Of a stretch of 64,000 nucleotides of DNA, positions 29,458 through 40,200 are shown piece after piece. Each line of letters starts with the position of its first letter. Position 1 is the first letter of the stretch. The stretch covers positions 2,409,146-2,473,145 of the forward strand of contig CAWABB010000001.1 in NCBI GenBank assembly GCA_963780165.1, read 5' to 3'. The notes under the pieces were generated by a model that did no database searches, was not told the origin of the DNA, and saw nothing but the letters and a program-made list of their open reading frames with translations. The DNA comes from CAWABB01 sp963780165. Lineage in GTDB: Bacteria > Bacteroidota > Ignavibacteria > UBA10030 > UBA6906. The position numbers and the translations under genes were made by a program.

Positions 29458-31545
29458 ATGACGATTGTGCACCACCTTTGCTTTGTCCCGACGGCCGCGC
29501 TTCTGGCGCTCTTTGCCTCCCAGGTCTCCGCACAGGGCCAGATCCGCCTGAACCAAATAGGCTTTCACCCGGGTGACACGAAGGTCGCCGCGGTGGCTGG
29601 GAACGGAACATCCTTTGTCGTGCTGACCGCGGACCGATCTGATACGTTGTATCAGGGGACACTCGGGCCCGCCTCCGTCTGGCAGTATTCGCAAGAGAGT
29701 GTCCGGCTCGCGGACTTCTCTCCGGTTCAACGGGAGGGCTCGTACATTCTGTTTGTGCCGGGGGTTGGGAACTCGCTTCCGTTCGACATCCGGCCGCACG
29801 CGTATCAGAATCTCGCCGTCGGTGCGCTGAAGGCGTTCTATTACCAGCGCGCGTCGACTCGACTGATGCCGCAGGAGGCGGGCGTATGGACGCGCTCGGC
29901 GGGCCATCCCGACACGGCCGTTCAGATTCATCCGTCCGCCGCGACCGCGTCGCGGCCTGCGTTCAGCGCAATCCGGTCTCCTCAAGGATGGTACGATGCG
30001 GGGGACTACAACAAGTACGTGGTGAACTCCGGGATCTCGACGTACACGGTGCTGGCGCTGTACGAACATGCGGGGCCGTTCATGTCTGCCCTCATCACGA
30101 AGATCCCCGAATCCGGCAACGCCCTCCCCGACGTCCTCGATGAAGCTCTCTGGAACCTCCGCTGGATGATGAGCATGCAGGATCCGGAGGACGGCGGCGT
30201 GTACCACAAATTGACGAACGCGGCATTTGACGGCTGGGTGATGCCCGCCTTCGCGACGACTCCCCGGTATGTGGTGCAGAAGTCGACCGGCGCCGCGCTG
30301 AACCTTGCCGCCGTGGCCGCACAGGCCGCCCGGATATTCCGGGACTTCCAGGGCGTCCTCCCGGGCTTCGCGGACTCATGCCTGCGGACATCGCTGGCGG
30401 CGTGGCGATGGGCGCGCGCCAATCCCTCGATTGTCTTCTCCCAGTCGAACATGAACCTCGCGTTCGATCCCGATATATCGACGGGGGAATATGGCGATGG
30501 AAGCTTTTCCGATGAACGGGATTGGGCTGCGGCCGAGTTGTACGTCACGACGGGGCAGGATAGCTTCTTGCTGGCAGGCAATCCGGTGACCGACGTGAAC
30601 GCCACGGTGCCCTGGTGGCAGAGCGTCCGGACGCTCGGACTGTATTCGCTCGCCCACCACCGCGGGCATCTGACGCCGGCCATCGATACAGCCCTGGTCG
30701 TCTTGCGCCTGCGAACGCTTGCGAACAGCCTTCTCTCCGCATATCAGTCGTCCCAGTACCGGGTCGTCATCGGGCACTCGTCATCCGATTTCGTCTGGGG
30801 CAGCAACGCCGTGGCCGCAAACCAGGCGATGGCGTTGCTCGTCGCGCACCAGCTGACGGGCGATGTAAACTACCTTGACGCCGCCTGCGCCAATCTGGAT
30901 TATCTGCTCGGACGGAATGCCACGGGCTACTCCTTCGTGACGGGATTTGGAGACCAGACGCCGTTCCATCCCCATCACCGCCAGTCACAGTCGGACAATG
31001 TCGTCCAACCCGTTCCCGGGCTGCTGGTAGGCGGGCCAAATCCCGGGCAGCAGGACGGTCTGCAGTATCCCTCGAATCTCCCCGCGCGTTCGTATCTTGA
31101 CAACTTCGAGAGCTACGCGTCCAACGAAATCTGCATCAACTGGAACGCCCCGCTCGCGTACGTCGCCGGCATGGTGGAAGCCATACGGCATCCGGAGGGG
31201 CCCGTGACCGAAGTGGCGGACGGCGCCCGCGGGTCGGTCATCCCTCAGGAGATGCGGCTGGATCAGAACTATCCGAATCCCTTCAACGGCCGGACAGTCT
31301 TCAGGTTCCAGCTTGCCGCGCCAGGCGGCAATGCAGTAGCAGGGGGCGGTGACAATGGCGGCAGGGTGACGTTGAAGATCTACGATGTGCTCGGGCGGGA
31401 GGTGGGGACGGTGGTGGATGAATTGCTGCGGAGCGGATCGTACGAGGTCGGGTTCGACGCGGGGGATTTGAGCTCGGGCGTGTACTACGCGTCGCTCCAT
31501 TCCGCCGCGGGACGGCAGACCATGCCCATCATTCTGGTGCGGTGA
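29458..31545 (+). CDS. glycoside hydrolase family 9 cellulase with T9SS sorting domain
   Basis: A 695-residue exported enzyme. Signal peptide (to VSA), then an N-terminal immunoglobulin-like CelD_N domain (IRLNQIGFHPGDTKVAAV, residues about 22-105), then the GH9 (alpha/alpha)6 domain. SPQGWYDAGDYNKYVVNSG carries the Asp pair, FHPHHRQSQSDN is the H-x-x-x-R block, and YASNEICINWNAPLAYVAGM carries the general-acid Glu. The C-terminal T9SS domain starts LDQNYPNPFNGRTVFRF. It hydrolyses beta-1,4-glucan outside the cell. GGAG precedes the ATG. No SusC/SusD pair is near, so soluble glucose or cellobiose may enter by another system. Confidence 0.93.
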   Translation: MTIVHHLCFVPTAALLALFASQVSAQGQIRLNQIGFHPGDTKVAAVAGNGTSFVVLTADRSDTLYQGTLGPASVWQYSQESVRLADFSPVQREGSYILFVPGVGNSLPFDIRPHAYQNLAVGALKAFYYQRASTRLMPQEAGVWTRSAGHPDTAVQIHPSAATASRPAFSAIRSPQGWYDAGDYNKYVVNSGISTYTVLALYEHAGPFMSALITKIPESGNALPDVLDEALWNLRWMMSMQDPEDGGVYHKLTNAAFDGWVMPAFATTPRYVVQKSTGAALNLAAVAAQAARIFRDFQGVLPGFADSCLRTSLAAWRWARANPSIVFSQSNMNLAFDPDISTGEYGDGSFSDERDWAAAELYVTTGQDSFLLAGNPVTDVNATVPWWQSVRTLGLYSLAHHRGHLTPAIDTALVVLRLRTLANSLLSAYQSSQYRVVIGHSSSDFVWGSNAVAANQAMALLVAHQLTGDVNYLDAACANLDYLLGRNATGYSFVTGFGDQTPFHPHHRQSQSDNVVQPVPGLLVGGPNPGQQDGLQYPSNLPARSYLDNFESYASNEICINWNAPLAYVAGMVEAIRHPEGPVTEVADGARGSVIPQEMRLDQNYPNPFNGRTVFRFQLAAPGGNAVAGGGDNGGRVTLKIYDVLGREVGTVVDELLRSGSYEVGFDAGDLSSGVYYASLHSAAGRQTMPIILVR

Positions 31546-31552
31546 CTCGATG

Positions 31553-31627
31553 TGGAGGCTGTAGGATTCGAACCTACGACCTTTGCCTTGTAAGGGCAAC
31601 GCTCTGAACCAGCTGAGCTAAGCCTCC
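31553..31627 (-). tRNA. tRNA-Val (anticodon TAC)
   Basis: On the minus strand the 75-nt sequence starts GGAGGCTTAGCTCAG and ends GCCTCC plus A. Acceptor stem GGAGGCT/AGCCTCC is 7 bp. The anticodon stem TTGCC/GGCAA encloses CTTACAA, giving anticodon TAC (Val). The T arm has GGTTCGAATCC. The 3' CCA is not encoded. It lies 7 bp after the GH9 stop, on the opposite strand. Confidence 0.95.
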
Positions 31628-31642
31628 TGCCGATCCGGCAGA

Positions 31643-33451
31643 TCAGATCGTGTATTTCCTGCCTTCGTTGATTTTCTTCAGATATCCCATCAGCGGCTCG
31701 AAGTATCTCACCATCGCACGGGCGTTCAGATCCTCGCCTGTCGTCTCCCTCAAGACCGCCCTCCAGTCGCGCGAGCTCCCCGGGGTCATAATCGACCGCA
31801 GGAAACCGCCCGTCGCCACGCTGCCGTAGTAGTTCGTCGCGCGCGGGTTCTGCTTCAGGATCGTTCCGGCGATATGATCGTGGAGCTGGAAGAGCAGGGC
31901 GTACGACAGCGCATAGTCGTAGTACTGTGCGGCGTCATCGTTGATGTGGGTCTTCGTAGCCGCGTCACAGAACTTCTCGCCGCGCGCGGATGGCGGGACG
32001 ATCCCCTGATATTGCTTCACCAGCTCCCACCAGCGCGCATTGTAGCGGTCCGGCGCAAGGTTGTTGTCGTACAGATCGTGCTCGAAGCGGCTCATGACCC
32101 CTGCCGACCATGGCATGAATACGACGTAGTTGAGCGCTTCTTTCAGAAGGGCCTGCATCGGGTCCACCGTCGCGTTCGCCTTCGCCAGTTTGCGTTGGAC
32201 GAGATACGGCTTCTGCATGGACGCCAGCCCGATCATACTCCCGATCGCCTCGTGGTAGGCGCGGTTCGCCCCTTTGCGCAGCAGCGGAGGCACGTCGACG
32301 TTCGTGTAGCTGATATAATAGTAGACGTGGCCCAGTTCGTGATGGACAGTCTCCCACCACTCGGCGTTCGGCTCGACGCTCATGAGTGAGCGAACATCGT
32401 TCTGGTAGTCGATGTGCCACGCGCTTGCGTGGTTGTTCTTCTTGTAGAGCGAGTCCGGGGGCACGGGATAGAGCGATGACTTCTCCCAGAAGCTCTTCGG
32501 CAATGCCGGCCAGCCCAGGCTCTGGTAGAAGGCTTCTCCCTGCTGAACGATCCATTCCGCGGTGCGGTCCTTGAGCGCGGCATCCAGATTCATCCCCTCC
32601 ACCTCCACCATCGCGCTCCAATCCTGACCCCAGCGGTTCGGGAGCCAGTCGGCCGGCAGATAATCCGGGACAGGCTGACTGTACCGGCTGGCGAGTTCAT
32701 ACCGGGCGTACGTATGCAGCTCGCGGTACAGTGGACGCAGGTCCGACACCAGCGTATCCATCAGCGCCATCATCTCGGCGGATGACATGCCGTAATCTGA
32801 CACCTGGTATGCGAAGTACGAGGGGTAGCCGAGCGGGCGCACTGTTTCGTTGCGAAGCCGCTGCAGCGTGGTCAGTCCCTCGCGCAGCTCCTTGCCAACC
32901 TCCTTGGAGGTGGCCCAGGCGGCGGCCCGTTCCCGGAGCGCGCGCGACGAGCGGAGGATGTCGTCGATCTGATTCGTCGTGACAGGCTTGCCGTCGATGC
33001 GGTACGTGAACCCATAGAGCTTCTCGGTCTGCGCGGTTTCTGCGGCAATCCGCTTCCGGACCAGATCGCCCGCAGTCTCGGGGTTGTCGGCTGCCATGTA
33101 CAGGATGCGCTTCAGCTGCCGCACCTGGAGCGGCGTCAGCTGATCCGCCCTGGCCAGCAGCGTGGTCGTGGAGTCGATATTTGCCTTGCTGCCGGTGAAC
33201 GCGGAGAAACGCTCTCTGGCTGCCCGGGTTGCCGCCGCGTTGACGGTGTCTCCCGGCACGATGTGCGTCTGTGAGTTCCATTCGGCCAGGGCATAGTCCT
33301 TCGAGAGCTCCATCCACCGGGCGGTATACCCGTCGATAAATCCCTGGGCTTCCTTCTGCGGGTCATCGGGGGTGGAGCATCCCGCGAGGCCCGCAACCAC
33401 GGGGAGAGTGACTGCAGCAAACAGGACGGCAAGGCGAAGACGAGGAGGCAT
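31643..33451 (-). CDS. M2 family metallopeptidase (peptidyl-dipeptidase A / ACE-like) lipoprotein
   Basis: About 602 residues. The signal ends VVAGLAGC, a lipobox, so the protein is probably an outer-membrane or periplasmic lipoprotein. The zinc site is WWETVHHELGHVYYYISYTN (HExxH) with the third ligand Glu in RKGANRAYHEAIGSMIGLAS. Also seen: HIDYQNDVRSLMSVEPNAE, a substrate-site segment like that of ACE, and DAAQYYDYALSYALLFQLHD. M2 peptidases remove C-terminal dipeptides. Start taken at MPPRLR (ATG 33451); the next upstream ATG (33469) is also possible, but the frame beyond has no signal peptide. It is 16 bp from the tRNA. Confidence 0.9.
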   Translation of the reverse strand: MPPRLRLAVLFAAVTLPVVAGLAGCSTPDDPQKEAQGFIDGYTARWMELSKDYALAEWNSQTHIVPGDTVNAAATRAARERFSAFTGSKANIDSTTTLLARADQLTPLQVRQLKRILYMAADNPETAGDLVRKRIAAETAQTEKLYGFTYRIDGKPVTTNQIDDILRSSRALRERAAAWATSKEVGKELREGLTTLQRLRNETVRPLGYPSYFAYQVSDYGMSSAEMMALMDTLVSDLRPLYRELHTYARYELASRYSQPVPDYLPADWLPNRWGQDWSAMVEVEGMNLDAALKDRTAEWIVQQGEAFYQSLGWPALPKSFWEKSSLYPVPPDSLYKKNNHASAWHIDYQNDVRSLMSVEPNAEWWETVHHELGHVYYYISYTNVDVPPLLRKGANRAYHEAIGSMIGLASMQKPYLVQRKLAKANATVDPMQALLKEALNYVVFMPWSAGVMSRFEHDLYDNNLAPDRYNARWWELVKQYQGIVPPSARGEKFCDAATKTHINDDAAQYYDYALSYALLFQLHDHIAGTILKQNPRATNYYGSVATGGFLRSIMTPGSSRDWRAVLRETTGEDLNARAMVRYFEPLMGYLKKINEGRKYTI

Positions 33452-33521
33452 GAGAGTGTCGATATGCATTGTTGATACGCTGTACTTTCTCCAGGTGCGC
33501 GGGAAAGGACAATCGAACGGG

Positions 33522-34352
33522 TCAGCTGAAGACGGCCCGGTTGAAATCGCGTCGGCGCGCGAGTGTGACCGGGTGGTCTTCGCCGAGAAACTTGAAGACC
33601 GCGATGCCGGCCTTTCGCGCGGCGTCATCGTGGTAGTACCGGTCGATCCTGATGATCTCGATCAACTGCCCGAGCGCATCGTCGAACCGCCCGTCCATCA
33701 GGTTGCGGCATGCGCTTGTGAAGGCTTCCTTCTGGGCGCCATCCGGCAGGGAGCCGGCGGTCAGGTCTTTCTTCAACCCGTGCAGGATCCGTATGGATTC
33801 CGCCAGCTCGTGGTTCTCCACGCCGTCATGGACCACGTCGGCCAGCGCCAGCGCTCTGTCAGCGTCGGAGAAGAACAGTGCCTTTGCCATCAGCGCGGTT
33901 GCGTCGCTGTTCTGCGGCTCGTCGGTAAGCACGGGGCGGAGGAGCTCCGCCGCTTCTGCGAAGCGCAGATCGCGCAGCATGACCCGTGCGGCGTCGATGC
34001 TGCCGGCATGCCGCGATGGGAGCGACTTCCGGAGCCACTCCACGATCATCGGTTCGGGAATTGTGCCGGAGAATTCGTTGACGACCCTCCCATCCACGAA
34101 CAACTTCACGTTCGGGATGCTTCTGATCCCGAAGGACGCGGCGACCTGGGGAAACTGTTCCGTGTCGACCTTCGCCAGGACCCAGGCGCCGCCCGCCTTC
34201 CCGGCCAGACGCTCGAGCGTCGGTCCGAGCACGCGACAGGGCCCGCACCACTCGGCCCAGAAGTCCGCCACCACCGGCACCGTCCGGCTCCGCTCGATGA
34301 CGTCGCGCTGGAAGTCCCCTATGTTGTAGTCCACGTTCGAAGCGGCGTTCAT
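33522..34352 (-). CDS. thioredoxin-like co-chaperone (CnoX/YbbN type)
   Basis: A 276-residue cytoplasmic protein. Residues 1-110 are a thioredoxin domain with VPVVADFWAEWCGPCRVLGP (active CGPC), KVDTEQFPQVAASFGIRSIP (cis-Pro) and VDGRVVNEFSG. Residues about 120-276 are TPR_20-like helices (AAELLRPVLTDEPQNSDATA, LMDGRFDDALGQLIEIIRID). This is the YbbN/CnoX layout, a holdase linked to GroEL under oxidative stress. Unlike E. coli CnoX, the CxxC is intact. It is 6 bp from the end of the T9SS gene upstream of it. Confidence 0.9.
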   Translation of the reverse strand: MNAASNVDYNIGDFQRDVIERSRTVPVVADFWAEWCGPCRVLGPTLERLAGKAGGAWVLAKVDTEQFPQVAASFGIRSIPNVKLFVDGRVVNEFSGTIPEPMIVEWLRKSLPSRHAGSIDAARVMLRDLRFAEAAELLRPVLTDEPQNSDATALMAKALFFSDADRALALADVVHDGVENHELAESIRILHGLKKDLTAGSLPDGAQKEAFTSACRNLMDGRFDDALGQLIEIIRIDRYYHDDAARKAGIAVFKFLGEDHPVTLARRRDFNRAVFS

Positions 34353-34358
34353 GGCGCC

Positions 34359-37283
34359 CTATCGTGTGAGAATCATTTTCCTGGTCTGGACGAAGCTGCC
34401 GGCGGACAGACGGTAGAGATAGACGCCGCTGGCGAGGCGGGACGCGTTGAACTCGACGCTGTACGAGCCGGGTGCCTTGCGCTCGTCTACCAGGACGGCA
34501 AGTTCTCGCCCCAGCATATCATAGACGGTCAGCGTCACGTGATGTGAGCCGGCGCTTCCTGCCTGTGCCGCGGGGACATGGAACCTGATCTCCGTGGTCG
34601 GATTGAACGGATTCGGGTAGTTCTGGTCGAGCCGGAATGTGGCCGGCGCGGTGTCGGCCGGTTTGCCGCCAACGTGCGTGGGGGAATTCCCCGGACTCAT
34701 CGTGATCGCGCTTGCGCCGGAGATGCCCGAGGGACCGATCACGGTCCCCGCGCCGGTCGCCGGATCGATGTCGATCAGCGCTCCGTTCACCTGGAGTCCA
34801 TACAGCGTTCCGGTGGGGTCGAAGACGATCGATGTGATCCCCTGTCCAAGCCCGGTCGAGCCGATGAGTGTCAGCGCGCCCGACACGGGGTCGACAGAAA
34901 AAACCCTGTCCCGGTTCACCACCGCCGGCATCACCGACGCCCACACCGCTCCGGTGGCGGAGTCGTACGCGAGTCCCGAAAGGAAGGTCGAGGGGTTCAC
35001 GCTGAGCGTGACGGTGTCGTTTGCCGCGGGTCCTATGCGGTACACCATGCCATCCGGTTTCCCCGGTGTGAATCCGACGGCCAGAATGGTATCAGGATGG
35101 ATGTAGACAAATCCACGGATGTTGTTGTACGGGAGAGTCCGGATCGTCAGCGCATCGCCGAAGCCGCTGCTGAGACGCACGATATCCGTCCCGCCGGCGT
35201 GCTGCACGCTACCGTGGAGCTCCTTTGTGACCGGGTGGACCGCCAGGCCCCTGATGCTCAGGACGCCAGTCGATCCGATCTCTGTCGCCGTGCCCCCGTG
35301 GATGTCAACCGTGTACAGATGGGCCGGCGATAGTCTCCCTGCGGCGTACATGACACCGGGTTGCGCCGTTCCGACCTCGATGCCTTTCCCCGTGATGACG
35401 AGACTGTAGGCCGGGTGCAACGGGTCATTGCACCCGATGACTATGGAATCGCGCTCCTCCCCGTGTTGCAGGGGGGTGAATGCGGCCCGGATCACCAGCG
35501 AGTCCCAGAGGGCGAGCTGATGAGGGATGGCCGGCGGGTCCACGATCCGGAACGATGGGGTAGAAACGGAGACAGAGGAAATTGTGAGCGGTGTCGCGCC
35601 GACGTTGAGGACTGTGAATGCAACAGTGTCCGACACCGTCCCGGCTTCGCAGCGACCGAAATCGTGCTCTGTTCGTTCGGCAAGAATCCGCTTCTCGGCA
35701 TACGGCGTCAGGCGCACGTTGTGGACCCAGTTGCCCCAGAGGTCTTTGTCGACGGCGTACTCGGTGTACATCCAGAACTCCTGCATCGTGAGGGGGTCGA
35801 GGGCGATTCCCATGTAGTCCCCCCAGCGGTTCCGGTCGCCACCGAACGTCTTTACGTAATTCCCTTTGCCGGCCTGGAGCTGAATGCCGGGTCTGAGTTG
35901 CCCGGGCGGATCGGTCGCCAGTCTCCATGTCATGTACGCGCCGATATGCTCGGACTCCCCGCTGCGGCTGTACGTGATGGCGACGTTCTTGTCCTTGTCC
36001 ACCGCGATCGCCGGATAGAAGTACCAGTATCCTTCCAGGCCAAGCGCGCCATCCTCTATGACGGTTCCGTTGACCGTGTTGACGCGGAGATAGCGCACGC
36101 GGGAGTAATTGCCGGCTGTTCCGACGGAATGGACGAGCCACACCGAGCTGTCCCGGTACACCGGTTCGTTGCTGATGCCCGACCCGCCCGTTTCGATCAT
36201 CGTGGCGGACCCGCCGAGCTGGTCGGCCTGCGGCGCCTCGGACCATGCCGAAACCGGGACTGTCCGTGCTGTGAGCACCGGCGACGTCAGCGGGTCCGTG
36301 AGCGTGAAGAGCGTGATGCTGCTGCCTCCCCAGCTCAGCGGGAAGCTGACGAAGTAGTAGGCGCTCGGGCTCCCGTACGCAATGACGGGGCGGATCGTGA
36401 ACGCGGAAGACCCTTGCCTGTCCCGGACGTTCCAGAGATCCGTCCACCGCACCCGGCCGGCTGTGTTCGCGTACAGATCCGATTTCGGGATGATGCGGAT
36501 CTTGGAGTAGTCGTAGCTGCCCGAGAACTCCCAGTTGTTGGAGGTGATGTACAGCGCCTGCTGGTCGAACCCGACGCCCTGGTAGTCCGCCCAGTTCCCT
36601 GCGGAGACGCTTCCGTTCACGCCGGCGGGGAGGGCCCAGTTGTACCATGTTCCGAGCGGATCATCGTCATCGGACACCGAGACGAGGAAGAAGGAGCGTT
36701 GCTCCGAGTCGCTCTGGTCGAGCCAGACCATGATCCAGCGGCCCTCGAAGTGGTCGAAGGTCACTTTCGGATCGAAGGCTGCCGCGCGTGACAGCGTGGT
36801 CGAGAACCAGGTGTCGGTATTGATCGTGGCGAGCGTGCGTCCCTGTCTGTCCAGAATCCGGAACCTGCCGTTGTCGACCACAATCGCGTGCCTCGGGCCC
36901 GCGGCGATGTAAGGGTCTGGCGGGATGAAGTTTCCGGGGTCCCGCATGCCGTCCACGCTCGCAAGCGTGATCGGCGGGGGAGCGCTCGATGACGCTCCAC
37001 CTGCGGGCGCATCGGCGACAAAAGTCGTGATTGTGGCTGGCCGGTTGAGCGGCTGGTCGCTTGCTGGAGGGTTCCGATAGAACCGGATCTTGTTCCGCGG
37101 CTCCCTGAATGCGGGTCCCCCGAAGGAGGCAGCCGAAGCTGCGCCAAAGGTCGCCGTCGTGACGACGACGCCGGACGCCACTGAGCCGGTGTCAGGTCCC
37201 TGGTACGACTGGGACGATGCCGGCGCGGCCGTGAGGAGGGTGGCGGCAAGCCCTGCGCACGCATATCGTACTGTGGAAATCAT
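34359..37283 (-). CDS. T9SS-exported propeller protein, paralogue 2 of a coupled pair
   Basis: A 974-residue exported protein. Signal peptide (ISTVRYACAGLAATLLTAAP), a central domain shared with its upstream paralogue (NFIPPDPYIAAGPRHAIVVD, FDPKVTFDHFEGRWIMVWL, SDDDDPLGTWYNWALP), an ASH/choice-of-anchor-type Ig domain (FGRCEAGTVSDTVAFTVLNV, DSLVIRAAFTPLQHGEERDS), a propeller of short repeats (ALTLIGSTGLGQGITSIVF), and a T9SS sorting domain (LDQNYPNPFNPTTEIRFHVP, ending TRKMILTR). The ATG overlaps the paralogue's stop in an ATGA, so the pair is translationally coupled. The catalytic function is not evident; it looks structural or binding. Confidence 0.83.
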   Translation of the reverse strand: MISTVRYACAGLAATLLTAAPASSQSYQGPDTGSVASGVVVTTATFGAASAASFGGPAFREPRNKIRFYRNPPASDQPLNRPATITTFVADAPAGGASSSAPPPITLASVDGMRDPGNFIPPDPYIAAGPRHAIVVDNGRFRILDRQGRTLATINTDTWFSTTLSRAAAFDPKVTFDHFEGRWIMVWLDQSDSEQRSFFLVSVSDDDDPLGTWYNWALPAGVNGSVSAGNWADYQGVGFDQQALYITSNNWEFSGSYDYSKIRIIPKSDLYANTAGRVRWTDLWNVRDRQGSSAFTIRPVIAYGSPSAYYFVSFPLSWGGSSITLFTLTDPLTSPVLTARTVPVSAWSEAPQADQLGGSATMIETGGSGISNEPVYRDSSVWLVHSVGTAGNYSRVRYLRVNTVNGTVIEDGALGLEGYWYFYPAIAVDKDKNVAITYSRSGESEHIGAYMTWRLATDPPGQLRPGIQLQAGKGNYVKTFGGDRNRWGDYMGIALDPLTMQEFWMYTEYAVDKDLWGNWVHNVRLTPYAEKRILAERTEHDFGRCEAGTVSDTVAFTVLNVGATPLTISSVSVSTPSFRIVDPPAIPHQLALWDSLVIRAAFTPLQHGEERDSIVIGCNDPLHPAYSLVITGKGIEVGTAQPGVMYAAGRLSPAHLYTVDIHGGTATEIGSTGVLSIRGLAVHPVTKELHGSVQHAGGTDIVRLSSGFGDALTIRTLPYNNIRGFVYIHPDTILAVGFTPGKPDGMVYRIGPAANDTVTLSVNPSTFLSGLAYDSATGAVWASVMPAVVNRDRVFSVDPVSGALTLIGSTGLGQGITSIVFDPTGTLYGLQVNGALIDIDPATGAGTVIGPSGISGASAITMSPGNSPTHVGGKPADTAPATFRLDQNYPNPFNPTTEIRFHVPAAQAGSAGSHHVTLTVYDMLGRELAVLVDERKAPGSYSVEFNASRLASGVYLYRLSAGSFVQTRKMILTR

Positions 37284-40200
37284 TTCACGAGCAACATTTT
37301 CCGTGTTTCGACGAACGTGTTCCCCGCGCCGGTTTCGTTCCCGTCTGTCGGGGTCGCCTGCAGTCTGTAGATGTACATTCCGGTCGCGGCGATCAGCCCG
37401 GACTGCGTCCTGCCGTCCCATACGCTTGCGTAGGCGCCTGCGGCCATCTGCATGTCAACAAGCCGTGCGACTTCCTGTCCGAGCATGTTATGGACGCTCA
37501 GCTGGACATGGCTGGGAGACGGCAGCGAGAACCTGATCGTGGTCGAAGGGTTGAACGGGTTGGGGTAGTTCTGTGCCAGCTCGAACCGCCTCGGGATCTC
37601 GGATGTCGATATCTCTTCGATCGAGGTCGCCTGCGAACCGGTCTTGATCGCGATCGCAGTCACACCCGTTTTCTCTGTCGATCCGATCAGGGAGGCGACG
37701 GCAGTGTTCCGGTCCAGTTGGTAGAGCTGGCTGGCTGCCGTTCCGGTGCCGGCGATGGCGAAGAGTCCGCCGGCTTCATCGAACGCTATCCCGGGAGTGA
37801 TGAGGCCGAGCGTCGTGCCTCCGACCAGCGTTGTGTCCCCGGTGGCGGTATGGACGGTGTAAATCTTGTCCTTGCCTGTCCCGAACGCGGGGCGGACAGA
37901 AGCCCAGAGAGCACCGGTGATGGGATCGAAGGCAATGCTCGAGTAGTTGATCCCCTGGGCGCTCCCCACGAACGTCGTGTCGTTTGTCTCGAGGTCGATG
38001 CGGTACAGCCGGCCGCCGGTGGTGGCCCCAAAGAGAGTGTCGCCGGGGGAGAACGCGATCGCCCGCATGTTGCCGAGGGGAACATGCCTCACGAGCACCG
38101 CTTCCGCGGTGGTCGCGTTGATCCGGTAGACGGCGGTCGCGTTCGCTGACGACACGCTGCCGTGCAGTTTCCCGGTGGAAGGCTGCACTGTCAGACCCTG
38201 GATCTCACCTGCGGGGAGGGACCCGATTTCTGACGCGGTGCCATTCATCGTGTTGAGGACCATCAGACGCGACGGCGCCGGGCTGTTCACCGCGTACATG
38301 ACCCCCTTCACGGCGGGAGAAATGTCGACGCCCTGCCCTCGCAGGGTCACCACCAGCCTCGGCTTGTTCGCCGCGTTGCTGACGATGACGACCGAGTCCA
38401 GAACCTCGCCGGTCCGTTTCGGCGTGAAGCGGAATGGGAGCGCCAGCGATGTCAGGTACGGCACATTGTAGGGGAAGGAGAGCGGCGGTCCGGTGTAGAC
38501 GTAGTCCTGACCCGGGAACGCAATCGATTCGATGGTCAGCGGATCCTCACCAGCGCTCAACACGATCACCGTGTCGGCGAGTGTCGAGCCGCCCGTATCC
38601 ATGCTCGGGAATGACATCAGTCCCGGCTCAATGTTCACATACGCGCCAGGGAGGGGCCCCACTTTGGCCATTGCGATCCAGTTGCCCCAGCGGTTGCCCG
38701 ACGCGGCATATTCCGTGTGGACCCACACAGCGTCATTGTCGACCGGATCCAGTGCGATGCCGTTGTAGTCGCCCCAGCGGTTGCGCCCCGAACCGAAATC
38801 CTTGACATAATTGCCTTCGCCGGCCTTCACCGCAACGCTCATTGAGAGCCCCGGCGGATCGCCGGCCTTGCGGGATGCAATATATGCGCCCGCGTACTCG
38901 GTCTCACCTGAGCGGCTGAACGTCACGATGAGGTTCTTGTTTTGATCGGGCATGAGCGCGGCATAGTAATGCCAGAACCCTTCCATGCCCACGGCGACGT
39001 CTTCAAGCAGTGCGTCCGTGAACGGGTTGATGCGTATGTACCGGACGGCCGAATACTGATCGCCTGAGCCGCTGGCAATAGTGTGGACTGCCCAGAGGGA
39101 GCTGTCCCTGTAGACGGGGTTGCTCCGGAGCCGGCGGGTGCCCGCTTCTATGGGAAGGGCTCCCCCGCCAAGCTGGCCAGCGTTCTGGTGATACGTGAAT
39201 GCCGTGACCGGAATGTACGATCCCGTGACCGACGGTGCCGTGGACGGACTGCTGATCTTCCAGAGCGAAAAATACGTCCCCGTCTCGAACGGAGAATCCG
39301 TCAGGACAAACTGAACCCCGGTGGTGCCAAACACGTTGGCGGCTTGCAGCCCGTCGGGCGCAATGTCGGGATTGGCAGGATCACGAAAGTCCCACAGGTC
39401 GAACCACGTGAGCGCCCCGCCCGTGCTCGCGTACAGCGACGACTTCGGGAAGATCCTGAGCCGGTTGAAGAATGGCGCCGGCCGGGTCCCGAGAGGGAAC
39501 ATGCGGCCCGTGACATAGACCGCTTCGGCGTCATACCCGAGCTGCGGGTAGTCGTCCCATTGAATCGTCGCGGAGTCTCCGAGCGCGTTCGAGGGTGTCG
39601 CCCAGCTATACCATGTGCCGAGCGGGTTCGAATCGTCCGACACCGAAATGAATATCGTCGCGCTCACGGTGTCTTCCACGTGGGCCCAGGTCATCACCCA
39701 GCGACCGGCGTGATGATCATAGATCACCTGCGGGTCGAACGGAGCCCAGTTATGCGGTGCGATCGGGGCGTACCACTGGTCCGCCTCGATGGTTTTCAGC
39801 ACTGTGCCTGTCTTCTCGTAGATCCTGAATCTGCTGTTCACAACGGCGATGACGTGATTCGGACCCACCGCCAGGTCCGGGTCGGGAGGAATGCGGACGC
39901 TCTGGTCCGGGATGCCCGTGAACTCGTTCAGGATGAGAGGCTGCGAAGCTGTGGACGAACGCTTGTCCACTCGAGCTTCGAAGTAGTTCGAGCCTGCGGG
40001 AGCGGCAGGGGGGACCAGCTTGGGAGGGTCCGGCAGATACTTCCGCGGACGGTTCACGCGGGGCGGGATGTTCGTCCGCTTGAAGAAAGGGCTCTCGGGA
40101 GTGTAGGGGTCGGTGGAGACCGACACACCTGAAGGAACCGATCCGGTCTTCGGACCCTTGGCAAGGGGGGCGAGCCCCGATGCAACGCTCGCGGTGAACA

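Noticed and set aside
29458..31545. Polysaccharide utilisation locus around the GH9 cellulase
   Set aside because: No SusC/SusD pair, other glycosidase or sugar sensor next to it; the TonB receptor is 20 kb away.
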